From the NCBI GenBank assembly GCA_033977485.1, contig CM066987.1:52974533-53038532 (forward strand): DNA of 64,000 nt. Direction: 5' to 3'. The first letter of the stretch is position 1. Each line of letters opens with the position of its first letter. The notes beneath the pieces were generated by a model. The model saw nothing but the letters and a program-made list of their open reading frames with translations. It had not been told where the DNA came from and did no database searches. The position numbers were made by a program, and so were the translations under genes. Positions 53,978 to 64,000 of the stretch are shown one piece after another. Origin of the DNA: Hydrangea macrophylla. Taxonomy: Eukaryota; Streptophyta; Magnoliopsida; Cornales; Hydrangeaceae.

Positions 53978-56587
53978 TTATGGAGGCTGTAACTCGGATT
54001 TTGTACCCCTAAGGATGTCAGGTAGAGCCCAATGGTAAGCAGAAATTACGTCGCTTTGAATTAATTCAATCGACGGTTTGTCAGTATGTTCAAATCGATT
54101 TCTTACCTTCCGCGTAGATTCAGCATTAGGGTCCGAGGTATTAGGGTTCATCCAGTCATCATCCCCTATATCTTTGTCGTGACTCACATTTATTGCTTTG
54201 TTAGGCTCAATATTCCGTCTTACCTCACCTTCCGCCTCACATAGGTAATCGTCATCTTTAGGAGGTTGATCAATAGCGTTAAAAACGTTTAATTTTAATT
54301 TTATATTCCTGAACGACACTTTCATCACCCCTGTTCTACAATTGACACGGGCGTTGACCGTGGCTAAGAATGGACGACCAAGAATAACAGGAGTGTATTT
54401 TCTATTATCTAGCACCGGTTCGGTGTCAAGGACCATAAAATCAACAGGATAAAAACATTGATCAACTTTTACTAGGACGTCTTCGACGATTCCTCTAGGT
54501 ACCTTGACGGAACGATCCGCTAATTGAATAGTAGCGGCCGTAGGTTTAAGTTCACCTAATCCTAGTTGTTTGTAGACATGATAAGGTAAAAGATTAACAC
54601 TCGCACCTAAGTCAAGGAGAGCCCTATGAATGATAGTGTCACCTATGACACATGAAATCGTAGGCGTACCGGGATCCTTATACTTTGGAGGAGCGTGTTG
54701 AAAAATAGAACTTACTTTTTCCGTGAGGAAGACCTTTTTAGGAGTATGACTACGTATTTTGCGTTTTTGGGTACATAGGTCTTTAAGACATTTAGCGTAA
54801 GCGGGAATTTGTTTAATAGCATCGAGGAATGGAATATTAATTTTAACTTGTTTAAATACCTCGAGTATATCCTCAACCTTAGACTTTTTATTTGTAAGAT
54901 TAGACGGCTCCTCAACATTAGGTGGAAAAGGTAACTTTGGAATGTAATTAGCTGGGACCGGTTCTTTATCTTTTTGAATTCTACTCTCCTCACCCTCCTT
55001 ATTCAAGTTAATGTCATTTTGATCCAGAATCTTAACAACTTCGTCTTCCCGAATAGTCGTCCTAGTCGATACGGCGTTTACTTGTTCACTTGACCCCTTA
55101 ATCTCATATTGTCCCTTGGGATTTTGAATAGTTTGCGCAGGCAACTTCCCCTCGTTTCTACGACTCACCGCAGTAGCTATTTGTCCCATTTGGGATTCAA
55201 GCTTCGCAATGGATTGTGTATGAGAGTGCACTATTTGTGCTTGTGCTTGGACTTGAGTTTCAATATTCTTAAGGGACGCCAACACCGTCTCCTCAAAAGC
55301 GTTAGTCCTTGGGGGGTTAGGATTAGGAGGAGGGTGTTGGTATTGATTTTGTTGAAATTGGGGTCGATAAGTGTTAGGAAAATTATTTGACCTAGGCGTA
55401 TAATTATTTTGTGGGAATTGTTGCATAGTATTTACGTGTTGCTCCACAAATTTGGGAAACTGAGATGCCGATGGGCATGCAAAGATATTATGTGACGGTG
55501 CAGAACACAATTCACATACTTCGTGAGGAGGTGCGGTTGTCTCTTGATTCATTATCATAAGGCGATCAAGTTTTTTAGATAATTCTTGAAATTCAATAGA
55601 ATGACTCGACTCAAACTTCACCTCTCGTTTGGGTGGAGGAAGATATCCTTCCGAACGTACCGACACAGCCTGATGCATCGAGTTCTCGCTTAAAGTTTCA
55701 AAAATTTTCCAGGCCTCGTCGACGCTTTTGTGTAGGAAAGTTCCCGCACAAACGGCATCGACGGTATTACGGACAGAGGGAATTAGTCCCTCGTAGAAGA
55801 CCTGAACAACTTGCCACTTAGGAACCTGATGATGTGGGCAAGAGCGTAATAATTCTTTAAATTTCTCCCACGTATCATAAAGTGATTCCCCATCTTGCAT
55901 AACAAAGTTTGTTATGGATTTCCTTATTTGATTCGTACGCATAATAGGAAAAAACTTTTGTAAAAATGCGGTGTGTAAGGCTTCCCATGTTTTAATTGTG
56001 TTTGGTTCAAGTGATTGAAGCCAATACTTAGCTTTGTCTCTTAAAGAAAATGGAAAGAGCCGCAATTTTAATTCATCATCATTTAAGTTTTGTATTTTCA
56101 AAGTAGAGCATATACCCTGAAAATCCCCTAAGTGTTGGTAAGGGTCTTCATTTAGACGGCCATGGAATGATGGAAGTAGCGAGATGGTAGACGACTTTAT
56201 CTCAAAGTGAGATACCGTCGCCTCCGGTAAGTCGATACAAGTTTGTGGCGTGTAAGTCGTCGGAATAAAATAATCTTTAAGTAGAGGAGGTGGTGGTAGA
56301 TTAGGATTATTCAAATTATTTCCGTTGTTATTTTGATTGTTATCGTTATTATTTCCAATGTCTGCCATTTTAATCAGTTCTATGTTATTAAAGCGTGGTT
56401 TCTTTAGTCTTGTAAGAGTACTACGTATTTCGGACTCAAATAAAGACGTTGGTTTCGGTGTCAAATCGTCGTCTATTAAAAACCTTGTTCTAGAAGTTAA
56501 GTTTGAAGACTTGTTAAGTCTTAATGTACGTTCAAGTTCAGAGTCAAAAGGTTTTAATTCCGGTTTATTTGAACGTGTACCTAACAT
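53978..56587 (-). CDS. Athila-type Gag-protease polyprotein (869 aa), intact
   Basis: Starts at ATG 56587 (MLGTRSNKPE); a second Met at residue 74 (MADIGN), before an Asn-rich linker, is an alternative start. Capsid domain about 140-310 (FHGRLNEDPYQHLGDF, LRLFPFSLRDKAKYWLQSLE). CCHC knuckle at C358-C361-H366-C371 (CELCSAPSHNIFAC). Gln/Asn/Pro-rich linker 385-430. Retropepsin-like domain about 640-760 with active site LLDLGASVN (Asp659; Leu in place of Thr/Ser is usual for this lineage) and ILGRPFLA at 735-742. The frame ends after ILRGTKSELQPP with no polymerase. Gag forms particles and the protease matures them. Uninterrupted over 2.6 kb in a recent insertion, so it may be expressible. Confidence 0.95.
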   Translation of the reverse strand: MLGTRSNKPELKPFDSELERTLRLNKSSNLTSRTRFLIDDDLTPKPTSLFESEIRSTLTRLKKPRFNNIELIKMADIGNNNDNNQNNNGNNLNNPNLPPPPLLKDYFIPTTYTPQTCIDLPEATVSHFEIKSSTISLLPSFHGRLNEDPYQHLGDFQGICSTLKIQNLNDDELKLRLFPFSLRDKAKYWLQSLEPNTIKTWEALHTAFLQKFFPIMRTNQIRKSITNFVMQDGESLYDTWEKFKELLRSCPHHQVPKWQVVQVFYEGLIPSVRNTVDAVCAGTFLHKSVDEAWKIFETLSENSMHQAVSVRSEGYLPPPKREVKFESSHSIEFQELSKKLDRLMIMNQETTAPPHEVCELCSAPSHNIFACPSASQFPKFVEQHVNTMQQFPQNNYTPRSNNFPNTYRPQFQQNQYQHPPPNPNPPRTNAFEETVLASLKNIETQVQAQAQIVHSHTQSIAKLESQMGQIATAVSRRNEGKLPAQTIQNPKGQYEIKGSSEQVNAVSTRTTIREDEVVKILDQNDINLNKEGEESRIQKDKEPVPANYIPKLPFPPNVEEPSNLTNKKSKVEDILEVFKQVKINIPFLDAIKQIPAYAKCLKDLCTQKRKIRSHTPKKVFLTEKVSSIFQHAPPKYKDPGTPTISCVIGDTIIHRALLDLGASVNLLPYHVYKQLGLGELKPTAATIQLADRSVKVPRGIVEDVLVKVDQCFYPVDFMVLDTEPVLDNRKYTPVILGRPFLATVNARVNCRTGVMKVSFRNIKLKLNVFNAIDQPPKDDDYLCEAEGEVRRNIEPNKAINVSHDKDIGDDDWMNPNTSDPNAESTRKVRNRFEHTDKPSIELIQSDVISAYHWALPDILRGTKSELQPP

Positions 56588-57055
56588 AAACTAAAAGAAA
56601 GTAAACTAAAAACAAAAACTGACTCAACAAAAAAAAACAAATAGCAATCACGCAACTACGATAACAAGCACTCAACTACGGTGATGCATGAATATTATCC
56701 TGTAATGCAATGACCGCGTCAAGCCCAGCGCCCCGGGTTTCCTAGCTAATGCAGTGCAATTAACCCTAAACTAATACAAATAGTGCGTCACAGCGCCCTG
56801 ACTTACAGTGGTTTAAAGCGAGTTTCACAAGAAGCAATTTATTTTATTTTATTTATATTTTTTTATTTGCGTAAGCTCCTTTGATGTAATTAGCTACTCC
56901 ACTCGGAAACGTTGGAATTTGATGACTCGAAAACCTATAAAATAAAAGAACAAGTTAGTAATTTAAAACAAAAACAGAAAATAAGAAGAATAAGAACTAA
57001 TCTAATATTTACGAATTAACTAAACTAAGATTATAAAATTAAAGGTAGTAACGCA
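56588..57055 (-). other. 5' leader of the Athila-type element
   Basis: Non-coding sequence between the primer site and the Gag start; AT-rich, with a short GC-rich part (CAGCGCCCCGGG near 56727). Probably the packaging leader. Confidence 0.6.
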
Positions 57056-57074
57056 ATCCCCGGCAACGGCGCCA
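57056..57074 (-). promoter_or_regulatory. Primer-binding site, tRNA-Asp type (intact)
   Basis: Minus strand TGGCGCCGTTGCCGGGGAT, 5 bp from the LTR. It is the perfect complement of the 3' end of plant tRNA-Asp(GTC), and the match stops at about position 58 of the tRNA, the usual length. Confidence 0.9.
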
Positions 57075-57079
57075 AAAAT

Positions 57080-58392
57080 TGATCTTGTCAGAATCAAGAT
57101 ATAAAAGTATTCTTTACTTTTCAAAAGATTTGCAGTGTGGAAGTAAAGGTCGAACCCACAGAGATTGATTAACTACCGTGTTTTAATCTTAAAACCTAAA
57201 TCTAATTAATTATAAAAACGGATTTTGATTTGAATTTAATTAAACTAATAACAATAAAAATAAATCTAAACTATGAAAGCAATTAAAAGTGTTTTAAATA
57301 ATGTTTAAGGGAACCTAGGATTGCAAATCCACCACTAGCTTCATAATAGGAATATTTATGAATTACTTTAGCTTACTAAGTTGGATGATAATGGGGAATT
57401 GTAGCTATAAGCCCAATTCCTCCGACAAGAAGATATTCATGGTTCAAGCACCAACATAATCCATCTTCGGTTAGCACGAATTATCCCACACTAAACTAGG
57501 GTTGTGATCTAATCTGTCTAACCTAGGCATGGACTATTCGGATACTTGATAGCACAAATCAATAAAGCACCATCACATGTAAACAATCTAAACAAGCACA
57601 GCAAGAATAGATCGTTGAGCACATCACAGTCAAAATAGATCTAAGACAAGAATAAATTCTGAAAGCAATGATTTAATCACTAGAAGTTCGATTTATTTAT
57701 AAAAATCCTCTAAACATGTGACTGTCATCCATACATAATAAAACTAAAATAAAAACATAAATAAAACCCTATTACTCGTCTAGGGCTTCATTGAAACCCT
57801 AGATCTATGATCTAGCCGTCCATGGAAGTAATGGATGGCAAGTGGTTGATGGAGGAGGCCATGGAAACCCTTGGTCTTCTTCTTCTTCTCCTTGCTTCCC
57901 TCCCTTCAATGGCTGGAAGTGTGTGTGTATAATAATTGCTAATAATGTCTAACCCTTTAATTATAATAAAATAGGGTATATATAGATTTACAACAAGTTT
58001 TGGAAGCCTTCCTAACCCGAAACGAACTAAAACTGATGTAATTTACAGTCTAGACGTCGTTCAGCAGTTTCGTTTGCACAGGAGTCTTCAGTATACTGAA
58101 ATACGCAACTTTGGTTTTTACACATATAGCGCGAGCGGGTCGCGCGAGCGCGAAATTTAGTACCTCGCGCGCGCGATATTCTGGGACTTTCGCGCGAGCG
58201 GATCGCGCGAGCGATTTGGCTTTTTCAGCTTCTTTCTTTGTGCTTTTTCATCCTATTTAGCCTGGTTTAGGTGATTTCTTCCAAAACCTGTCATAAAATA
58301 GAAAACGAAGTAAAAATATACGAAAACAGGATAAAAAGGTACTAACAGATGCTCGTTAAGGCGTATAAATAGAATTTGTTCTCTCCCGATCA
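57080..58392 (-). repeat. Athila-type 5' LTR
   Basis: 1313 bp partner of 50047-51369. Array at 58129-58214, TATA box at 57977-57984 on the minus strand. Confidence 0.95.
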
Positions 58393-59245
58393 ATATGCTT
58401 ATATGACAATTCATGCATTAAACATCTAAATCACATTAAATAGTCTCTAAGGAGAGTGACACGCATTCATCCGGTATATCGGAAAGCCCAAAGTCTATCA
58501 ACCGCGATACCAATGGTAAGCCCAAAGTCTATCAACCATTGCACCCAACTGCTCTGGTAGGGCCGATTCCTAAACCAAGCAAGTAGCTGTCGCTATTATA
58601 ACTCTCAAACATCGAGAGGCGTACCCCGGCTTGAATTTATACCAAACTCCACTTTGACCCACATGGACACATAATATGTTCACATAATCACATATACGTG
58701 CTTTCATGGTATTTTCATATGCATAATTAATGGGCCTACTTAATACATAAATTTCGCCCGGATCCAAAATATTAAGTCCGATAATTAAAACATGAAATTT
58801 CCTATAATTCATAGGCTTAGAATTCATACCTCGTGCGATTTCCCTATAACTTTGAAGGATGAAATATGAGACCAAATAAACGTCAGATCTCCGATTATAA
58901 GGGATTCCTACAAGTTTAAGCATATTTTCCCCAAAATTCTAACATTAGGACTTTTATAAAAACTTAACCAAATGAGTCCTAACTAGTATCAAAACGAAGC
59001 CCTTACCTTAAGGAATTCAAATCTAGAATTTGGAGAAAAACTGACGAACAGAAGGTCGTCGATTTGTGTCAGAAATCTCATAGTCATCAAATCCCCAAAT
59101 CTCCCTTCTCTTGATCTCTAATTTAGGTTTGAACTAATTAAATCAATTCATGAGTTTCTATATATAGGCACGACTCTCGAGAATTATGTTTACCTCCCCA
59201 CGAGTTCTCAAAACTCCTAATTATTCCCTGAAATGATGCACACGT
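58393..59245 (-). repeat. Tekay-type LTR on minus strand, right part (split)
   Basis: Continues 49182-50046 across the duplicated atatg. It contains a doubled AAGCCCAAAGTCTATCAACC (58488, 58520) and a TATA-like CTATATATAG at 59159. Truncated at 59245 by the next LTR. Confidence 0.65.
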
Positions 59246-60414
59246 TATAGACACCCCAATTTTGACCAAACGTCGAATTTAGGAGAGTGTCACCTCCAAG
59301 TTCGATGATGATAATGACCGAAAGATTTGAAGTATTCCAAATTCTTCAGAAAGTTCTCCAATCGCGATAAAATTTGCACAGGAAAAGAGAAATACTAGGT
59401 GTTCAGGAAAATTCGGGTATAAGACACTATTTTCGGAAAAATAAACTTTTTAGAAGAAAAAGAAAGAAAAGAAAAGGTGAAAAAGAGGAAATTTGCTAAA
59501 GCGCGGCACTTGGAAGTATTAGCGGCACTCGATAAGTGCCGTGCGACACTCACCAACTGCCGTTACGGCACTCATCAACTGCCGCCAACATTTTCTGACT
59601 ACCGTTTGCTTTTAAAGTCTGTATTTTGTGGTACAATACGTATATGTATGCGGATAAAAACAAAAAACTGATAAAGTAAGGCTGACATAAACGCGGCAAT
59701 CAATAATTTGGCGCATCTCTCAGTAAGTGCTGCGCGGCAGTCATGGAGTGCCGCCGCGGCTCTCACGAAGTGCCGTTCCGGCATTCCACGAGTGCCGCGG
59801 AAAGTTTCCTGACTGCCGTTAGCTCCAGCAGTCTGCTTTTTTTTAGAAAGTACGCATTGTACCGCCAAATGTTGTATTTACAGCTGTTTTTTACTCATAA
59901 TTCACTGAAATTACCTAGGTATTTTTGTCTATATAAGAAGAGGTATCTTCATTGAAAAGGGGGACCAAGAGAAAAAAGAATATTGGCGGAATTTGAGAGG
60001 AATTTAGGAGAACTTTTGAGAGAAGAACATTTGGGAGAAGTACTTGAAAGAAGAGCTTGGGAGATCTACAAAATATAGAAGTTTGAGGATAGTTGGAGGT
60101 GATACTCTACTCTTGTTAGTTTTCTTTTATGAATTTAGAGCACTTGCTCTCTTAGTTTTCTTGATTTCATTTCTTCTTTTTGTTTATACTTTTCTCTTGA
60201 GATTCTTGGAGATCTTCAATATCTCTCTTGAAAGCTCTTGAGTTTGATCTTTTGAATCTCATGTAAGCTTATGCTTCACATGGGAGTCAAAGTTTGATCA
60301 TCACTTCACTTTTGTAAACAAATAGATGGATCCAAGTCCATATTCTTGACTTGGATTCTTTAACTTGGAATTTCATGGGATCTTCTCTATATCCTCTTAA
60401 AGTTCAAGAGCTAG
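59246..60414 (+). repeat. Tat/Ogre-like LTR, copy 3 (5' 1.2 kb, interrupted)
   Basis: Begins TATAGACACCCC (TG mutated to TA) and follows the solo LTR from 13906 to about 15140. Array 59501-59816, TATA box 59930-59937. Cut at 60414 by copy 4; the remainder is not in the window. Confidence 0.85.
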
Positions 60415-63400
60415 TGTAGATACCCCAATTTTGACCAAACGTCAAATCTAGGGATTGGTTACCTCTCAAAAGACCGATGATGACAATGGCCGGTGACATT
60501 CGAAGATTTTCCAAGAAATTCAAAATCTTCAATTGATTCTTCAAGACAAATTTCAAAATTAAAAATAGAAAATATAAAAAGGAGAAAGAAGAGAGAGAGT
60601 TTGGGTATTCGGGAGAAAACCCGAACATTGAAGAACACATGAGGAAATCAGTCTGAGAATTTGCTCAATATATATATATATATATATAAAAGAAGAGTTT
60701 TGAAAAGAAATATAAAATAAAAATGATGAAAAAAGGAATTTTAAAATAAAGAGGAATTTTTTTAAAAGAAAAGGAAGAAAAGAAAAGGAAAAAGAGAGGA
60801 GGAATAATACAATTAGAGCGTATATTATGGATGTATTCTTAATGGAATATATTACAAATACAAGTATTTTAACATAATTCGTCAATAATTAAGCTTATGT
60901 TAATATATATGTTGAAAATTAAAAAGTAGGGAAAAATTCAGTTAGCCCCGGCACCCGAAAAACCCGGCGGCACTCAGTAGCGAATACCGCCCGGCACTCA
61001 GCGAGTGCCGCCCAGCACTCAGCGAATGCCGCCGGGAGCCGTCGAGTGCCGCTGGCTGTAACAGACTGCTTTTCTCACATGTTCTAGAAGAAATCTTTGC
61101 ACATGGGTTTCCACCCGAATTTACCCATTTAACCTTGAATTGATGGTCTATATAAAAAAACTTTCATCTTCATTTTGGGATATACCTGAATCAATACACA
61201 CACATATACTTGAATTTAGAGAGAATTATATAGAGAATTGAGAAGAAGAGAAGAATTTCTTGAAGAATTTGAAGAGTTTTGAGAAGAATTTGAAGATCTT
61301 GGAAGAACTTCACAAGAAATTGAAGAATTCTTTGAGGTCATAGAGGTAACCTCTTAATCCTTGGTAGAATTAGGACAATTCAATCACAAGTTCTTAGATT
61401 TAGGAACTTTTCACATTTTCAAAACCTCTCTTCTTACCCCATTTCATCACACACCACCAAGAACTTGTGATTGAACCTCATAACACTTCATTAATTTGGA
61501 TCTAATTAATGCCTTGGGTTTGAGATAAATTAGTTTTGAAGAAATTTGTGTTCCTAAATAAAACTTTGATTTCCTTTATTTCTATTTCATTCATGAGGTT
61601 CATGAGATCTTCCATATCTCATTGAAACTCTTTGAGTTTTGATTCCTTAGTTTCCTATGATCTTATGATCCATATGGAGACTAAAATGAATCATGATCAT
61701 AATCTACACATAGTTGGTGAGATACTAGTATCAACTCATGACTAGGATCTCTTTACTATGGATCTTATAGAATTCATACTATATTCCATGGAGATTAAAG
61801 TAGATTTGTTTTTTTTTAGTCTCCAATGACCATCAAATGGCAGGAGAAGTAGTTTAGTTTAAGTTCATCTCTATGGCTTAGACTAATCTTTTCCTTAGGT
61901 TTTGAGAAGTTCTTCATAATTCATCCAAAACTTACATATATGTGTGTCTTTAGCCTCCAATGACCACCAAGTGATAGGAGTAATGATTTGAACTCAAATT
62001 TTGGTCCATAAGTTTGAATTCATTGTTTGGGATTTTGTGAAGTCCATCTCATACTTCATTAAAAGTCTATAAGTCTAAAGAGGTCCTTAGTCTTCAATGA
62101 CCATTAAATGGTAGAAGAAGTGATTTGGTTTAAGCCCAATATTATGATTTAATAGTTGAGGTCAACCAACAAAGTTGAACTAGCAAAATGAAAACAGTGG
62201 ATTCACAAACTGTTTTTGATCAAGGATTTTTAGTTCAAAATCTAACCGTTGAAATCAAGTGAAACCAACGGGAAAGTGTCAATAACAATTTGTTTTACCA
62301 CTGTAATTTTTGTTTTGGTAAGATTTTATGCTTAGAATGGTTTGATCATGGATTTTGTGAGACAACCACAATCTGTCCAGAATTTTAGAATAGTTTCAGA
62401 ACAGCAAACCGATTTTAAAATTGATAGATCAGAGCTCTAACCACGATTTCATGACCTTTAATAATTTTATATAAGAACCTTAATGGGTTAGGAAGGTTCC
62501 CTAAAAAGAATGAAGCAATTCGGATTTGTTTGCTATTTTTAAAAAATCATGCAAGATCTCTGGACAGAAGGTTGTAGAATGCTGAGTGATGTCTAGTGTT
62601 TTCCATATTCCCGGAGATCTAACCGTTCAAACCTTGATGTTCTTTTTGGGTTAGAAACTAGACTCACAGAGTCATAACATATCCAAAATGCATTAAGATC
62701 CAACCATTGGAAGTATTTTATTCCTATTTTTGAACATCTGGTCTGCTCTCTGTAATTCATTAAAACTGCTACCATTTTTGTCTAATCTTATTTATTTCAA
62801 CTCAAATGGTCTCTTAATGTCTTAGGACTCAAACCATGTTTTGAATAATGATAATTTAAATTAAACCCAGAGGCTTAGGGATCCAAATTAGTGAATAAAT
62901 TCATATCTTATTCTTGTTCATATTCATGCATTCATTCATACATGTTAATATCCATAAGTAGGACTTATCACTTGTCTTAGTTGAATCTAGTTGAACATGA
63001 CCTATGATTAATTACTCTTTGATATTATATCTTGTCTAAGGCATGTGTACTAACCTTTGTTTTGTAGCGCATTTGAGGTACAATTTCTCATCTCTTTTCT
63101 AGTTTAATTCATTTCTTTGATTTATATTGATTTTCAACTCCATGTGCGACACCTTAGCTTAGGTTTTGCCTTATGTGAATATGTGAATTAGAGACCTTTT
63201 CTTAGGCTTTCTATTCTCGCATGCATTGCACGTTCAATATTCGCGGCTGGATCCCGGGTATGTTTTCTCGTTCTCTATTGCATATCATGTTGCTTGCTAC
63301 TTGAATTACGTGGCTTATGAATGATATTTTGCCGTTAGCAATTTTACACCATTTACAACATGCTTGTGTAATGTATATGTACATATGTATTAATTGAGGG

Positions 63401-63673
63401 CATGCTTAGATTATTAATTTGATTAAAAAGGATATTGAGTAGAGGCCTATTGCGAGATAGGATGAAAGGGGGTGTTTTAGTCCGTCGGGCTCCTTCTCCT
63501 TTCATTCCATAATCCCCGAACCCAGTTTATCTTTGGTTTCGCAAAAGATCAGTTTGCTTTAAAATGGTTTCTTAATTTTCCTTTTAAAAATTAAGTGGCG
63601 ACTCATTTGTTTTTAGAAATTGATTTAAAAGAAAAGCTGTGGGTAAAAGAAAGAATAACCTGCGATATCCACA
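60415..63673 (+). repeat. Tat/Ogre-like 5' LTR, copy 4
   Basis: Begins TGTAGATACCCC and ends GCGATATCCACA, 3259 bp. It inserted into copy 3 (preceding bases gctag). Array 60949-61056, TATA box 61149-61156, a (TA)n at 60668-60689. Followed by an extended primer site and leader that run out of the window. Confidence 0.9.
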
Positions 63674-63676
63674 ATC

Positions 63677-63726
63677 TGGTGACTCTGCTGGGGATCGAAC
63701 CCAGAATCTCTGGTTTCGCAGACCAG
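63677..63726 (+). promoter_or_regulatory. Extended primer-binding site: complement of a tRNA-Arg 3' half
   Basis: Read on the minus strand: stem CTGGT, loop CTGCGAA, stem ACCAG, variable AGATT, stem CTGGG, loop TTCGATC, stem CCCAG, acceptor strand CAGAGTC, discriminator, CCA. That is exactly 50 nt, tRNA positions 27 to 76. Both arms pair perfectly. Confidence 0.85.
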
Positions 63727-64000
63727 AATTTTGATTTTGGGTTCATTTGAGGATTAGACTTGAAAGCAATCCTTTTAATCAAATTAATTAATTTTTGTGT
63801 GCCCGTTGCATGTCTCGCCAGTCGATTGCACGGAATTATGACCTTGGAGGCTCGGGGCAACCCGGTCGGTCAAGCCATCATGGGGCCGTGTGATCACCCT
63901 TGATCTCGTACCATGTTTTGGTATATGAAGCATCCTATCAGGTGTGTGTCAAGGGTCCCTTATTTGACCAAAACCCGGCCTTTGCATAGTAGTTTCCATA
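63727..64000 (+). other. Leader of Tat/Ogre-like element, copy 4
   Basis: Matches the leader of copy 2 from 37970, including CGGGGCAACCCGGTCGGTCA and GTGTGTCAAGGGTCCCTTAT. Continues past the window edge; no coding text yet. Confidence 0.8.

Larger units (their letters stand above)
50047..58392 (-). mobile_element. Young non-autonomous Athila-type element (8.3 kb, Gag-protease only)
   Basis: LTRs 50047-51369 and 57080-58392, ends TGATCTTGTC…CCCGATCA, flanked by the 5-bp duplication atatg (50042-50046, 58393-58397). Minus orientation: tRNA-Asp primer site at 57056-57074, one intact 869-codon Gag-protease frame (53978-56587), and a polypurine tract at 51370-51384. I count about 17 substitutions and a few indels between the LTRs (about 1.3%), so insertion was recent. 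There is no reverse transcriptase, RNase H or integrase; 51385-53977 is non-coding. Confidence 0.95.

Noticed and set aside
59246..60414. Copy 3 as the 3' LTR of the element starting at 35218
   Set aside because: No polypurine tract precedes 59246 and the adjacent sequence is another family's LTR; there is no evidence that they belong together.
63677..63727. A tRNA gene on the minus strand
   Set aside because: Only the 3' half is present (no D arm, no 5' acceptor strand), CCA is encoded, and it lies exactly at the primer site after an LTR. It is a copy of the primer, not a gene.
1..64000. rRNA, functional tRNA genes, organelle DNA or pararetrovirus integrants
   Set aside because: No rRNA stretches, no complete cloverleaf, no organelle genes, and no viral movement-protein or coat motifs. 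All RT text has LTR-retrotransposon context.

Overview
This 64 kb window is nuclear DNA of a flowering plant, most likely a eudicot (species not determined). It is AT-rich and almost entirely built of nested LTR retrotransposons and MITEs, with one short host-gene island. The plant origin follows from the retroelement lineages (chromovirus-like Tekay/Del, Athila and Tat/Ogre-like Ty3/gypsy; SIRE-like and other Ty1/copia), plant-style MITEs, and a GT-AG intron gene.

Layout. 1-3943: Tekay-like gypsy element whose gag is split by a Stowaway MITE and whose pol is deleted, ending in an LTR with a hairpin array. 3944-4942: end of an Athila-like LTR, its PBS and a gag fragment, interrupted by 4943-13225, a decayed full-coding Tekay element with a 3 kb LTR and an unusual acidic ORF where gag is expected. 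13227-19465: minus-strand Ty1/copia remnant hosting a complete 2993-bp solo LTR (13906-16898, TSD accat) and a Tekay-like LTR fragment that itself hosts a Mutator-type MITE (9-bp TSD). 19466-25907: SIRE-like copia remnant (gag and 3' LTR, pol gone), interrupted by a minus-strand LTR fragment. 26800-28969: 3' end of a plus-strand gypsy element with a probable antisense accessory ORF, PPT and LTR.

28970-35217 is the host island: one three-exon minus-strand gene for a 180-aa acidic protein (30232-33751), whose first intron holds four MITEs, followed by another MITE and a large foldback repeat. 35218 onward: Tat/Ogre-like 5' LTR and leader, interrupted by a complete 7.7 kb non-coding Tekay-type element (39470-47202, TSD gtgga). 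48370-59245: copia LTR piece, then a minus-strand gypsy LTR split by a young 8.3 kb Athila-type element (50047-58392, TSD atatg) that keeps an intact 869-aa Gag-protease ORF but has no polymerase or integrase. 59246-64000: two more Tat/Ogre-like LTRs, the second followed by its leader.

The most interesting signals are: (1) the primer-binding site of the Tat/Ogre-like family (37920 and 63677) extends over 50 nt and reproduces the complement of a whole tRNA-Arg 3' half, with complete T and anticodon arms, and appears to stop where position 26 would begin; (2) nearly every LTR family carries its own array of short CpG-rich palindromes, usually 45-215 bp upstream of its TATA box; (3) three divergent Tekay-type LTRs share a small acidic reading frame ending in YG(F/Y)(A/S)S-stop. 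Everything was read by eye; lineage names come from motif recognition, not database search.
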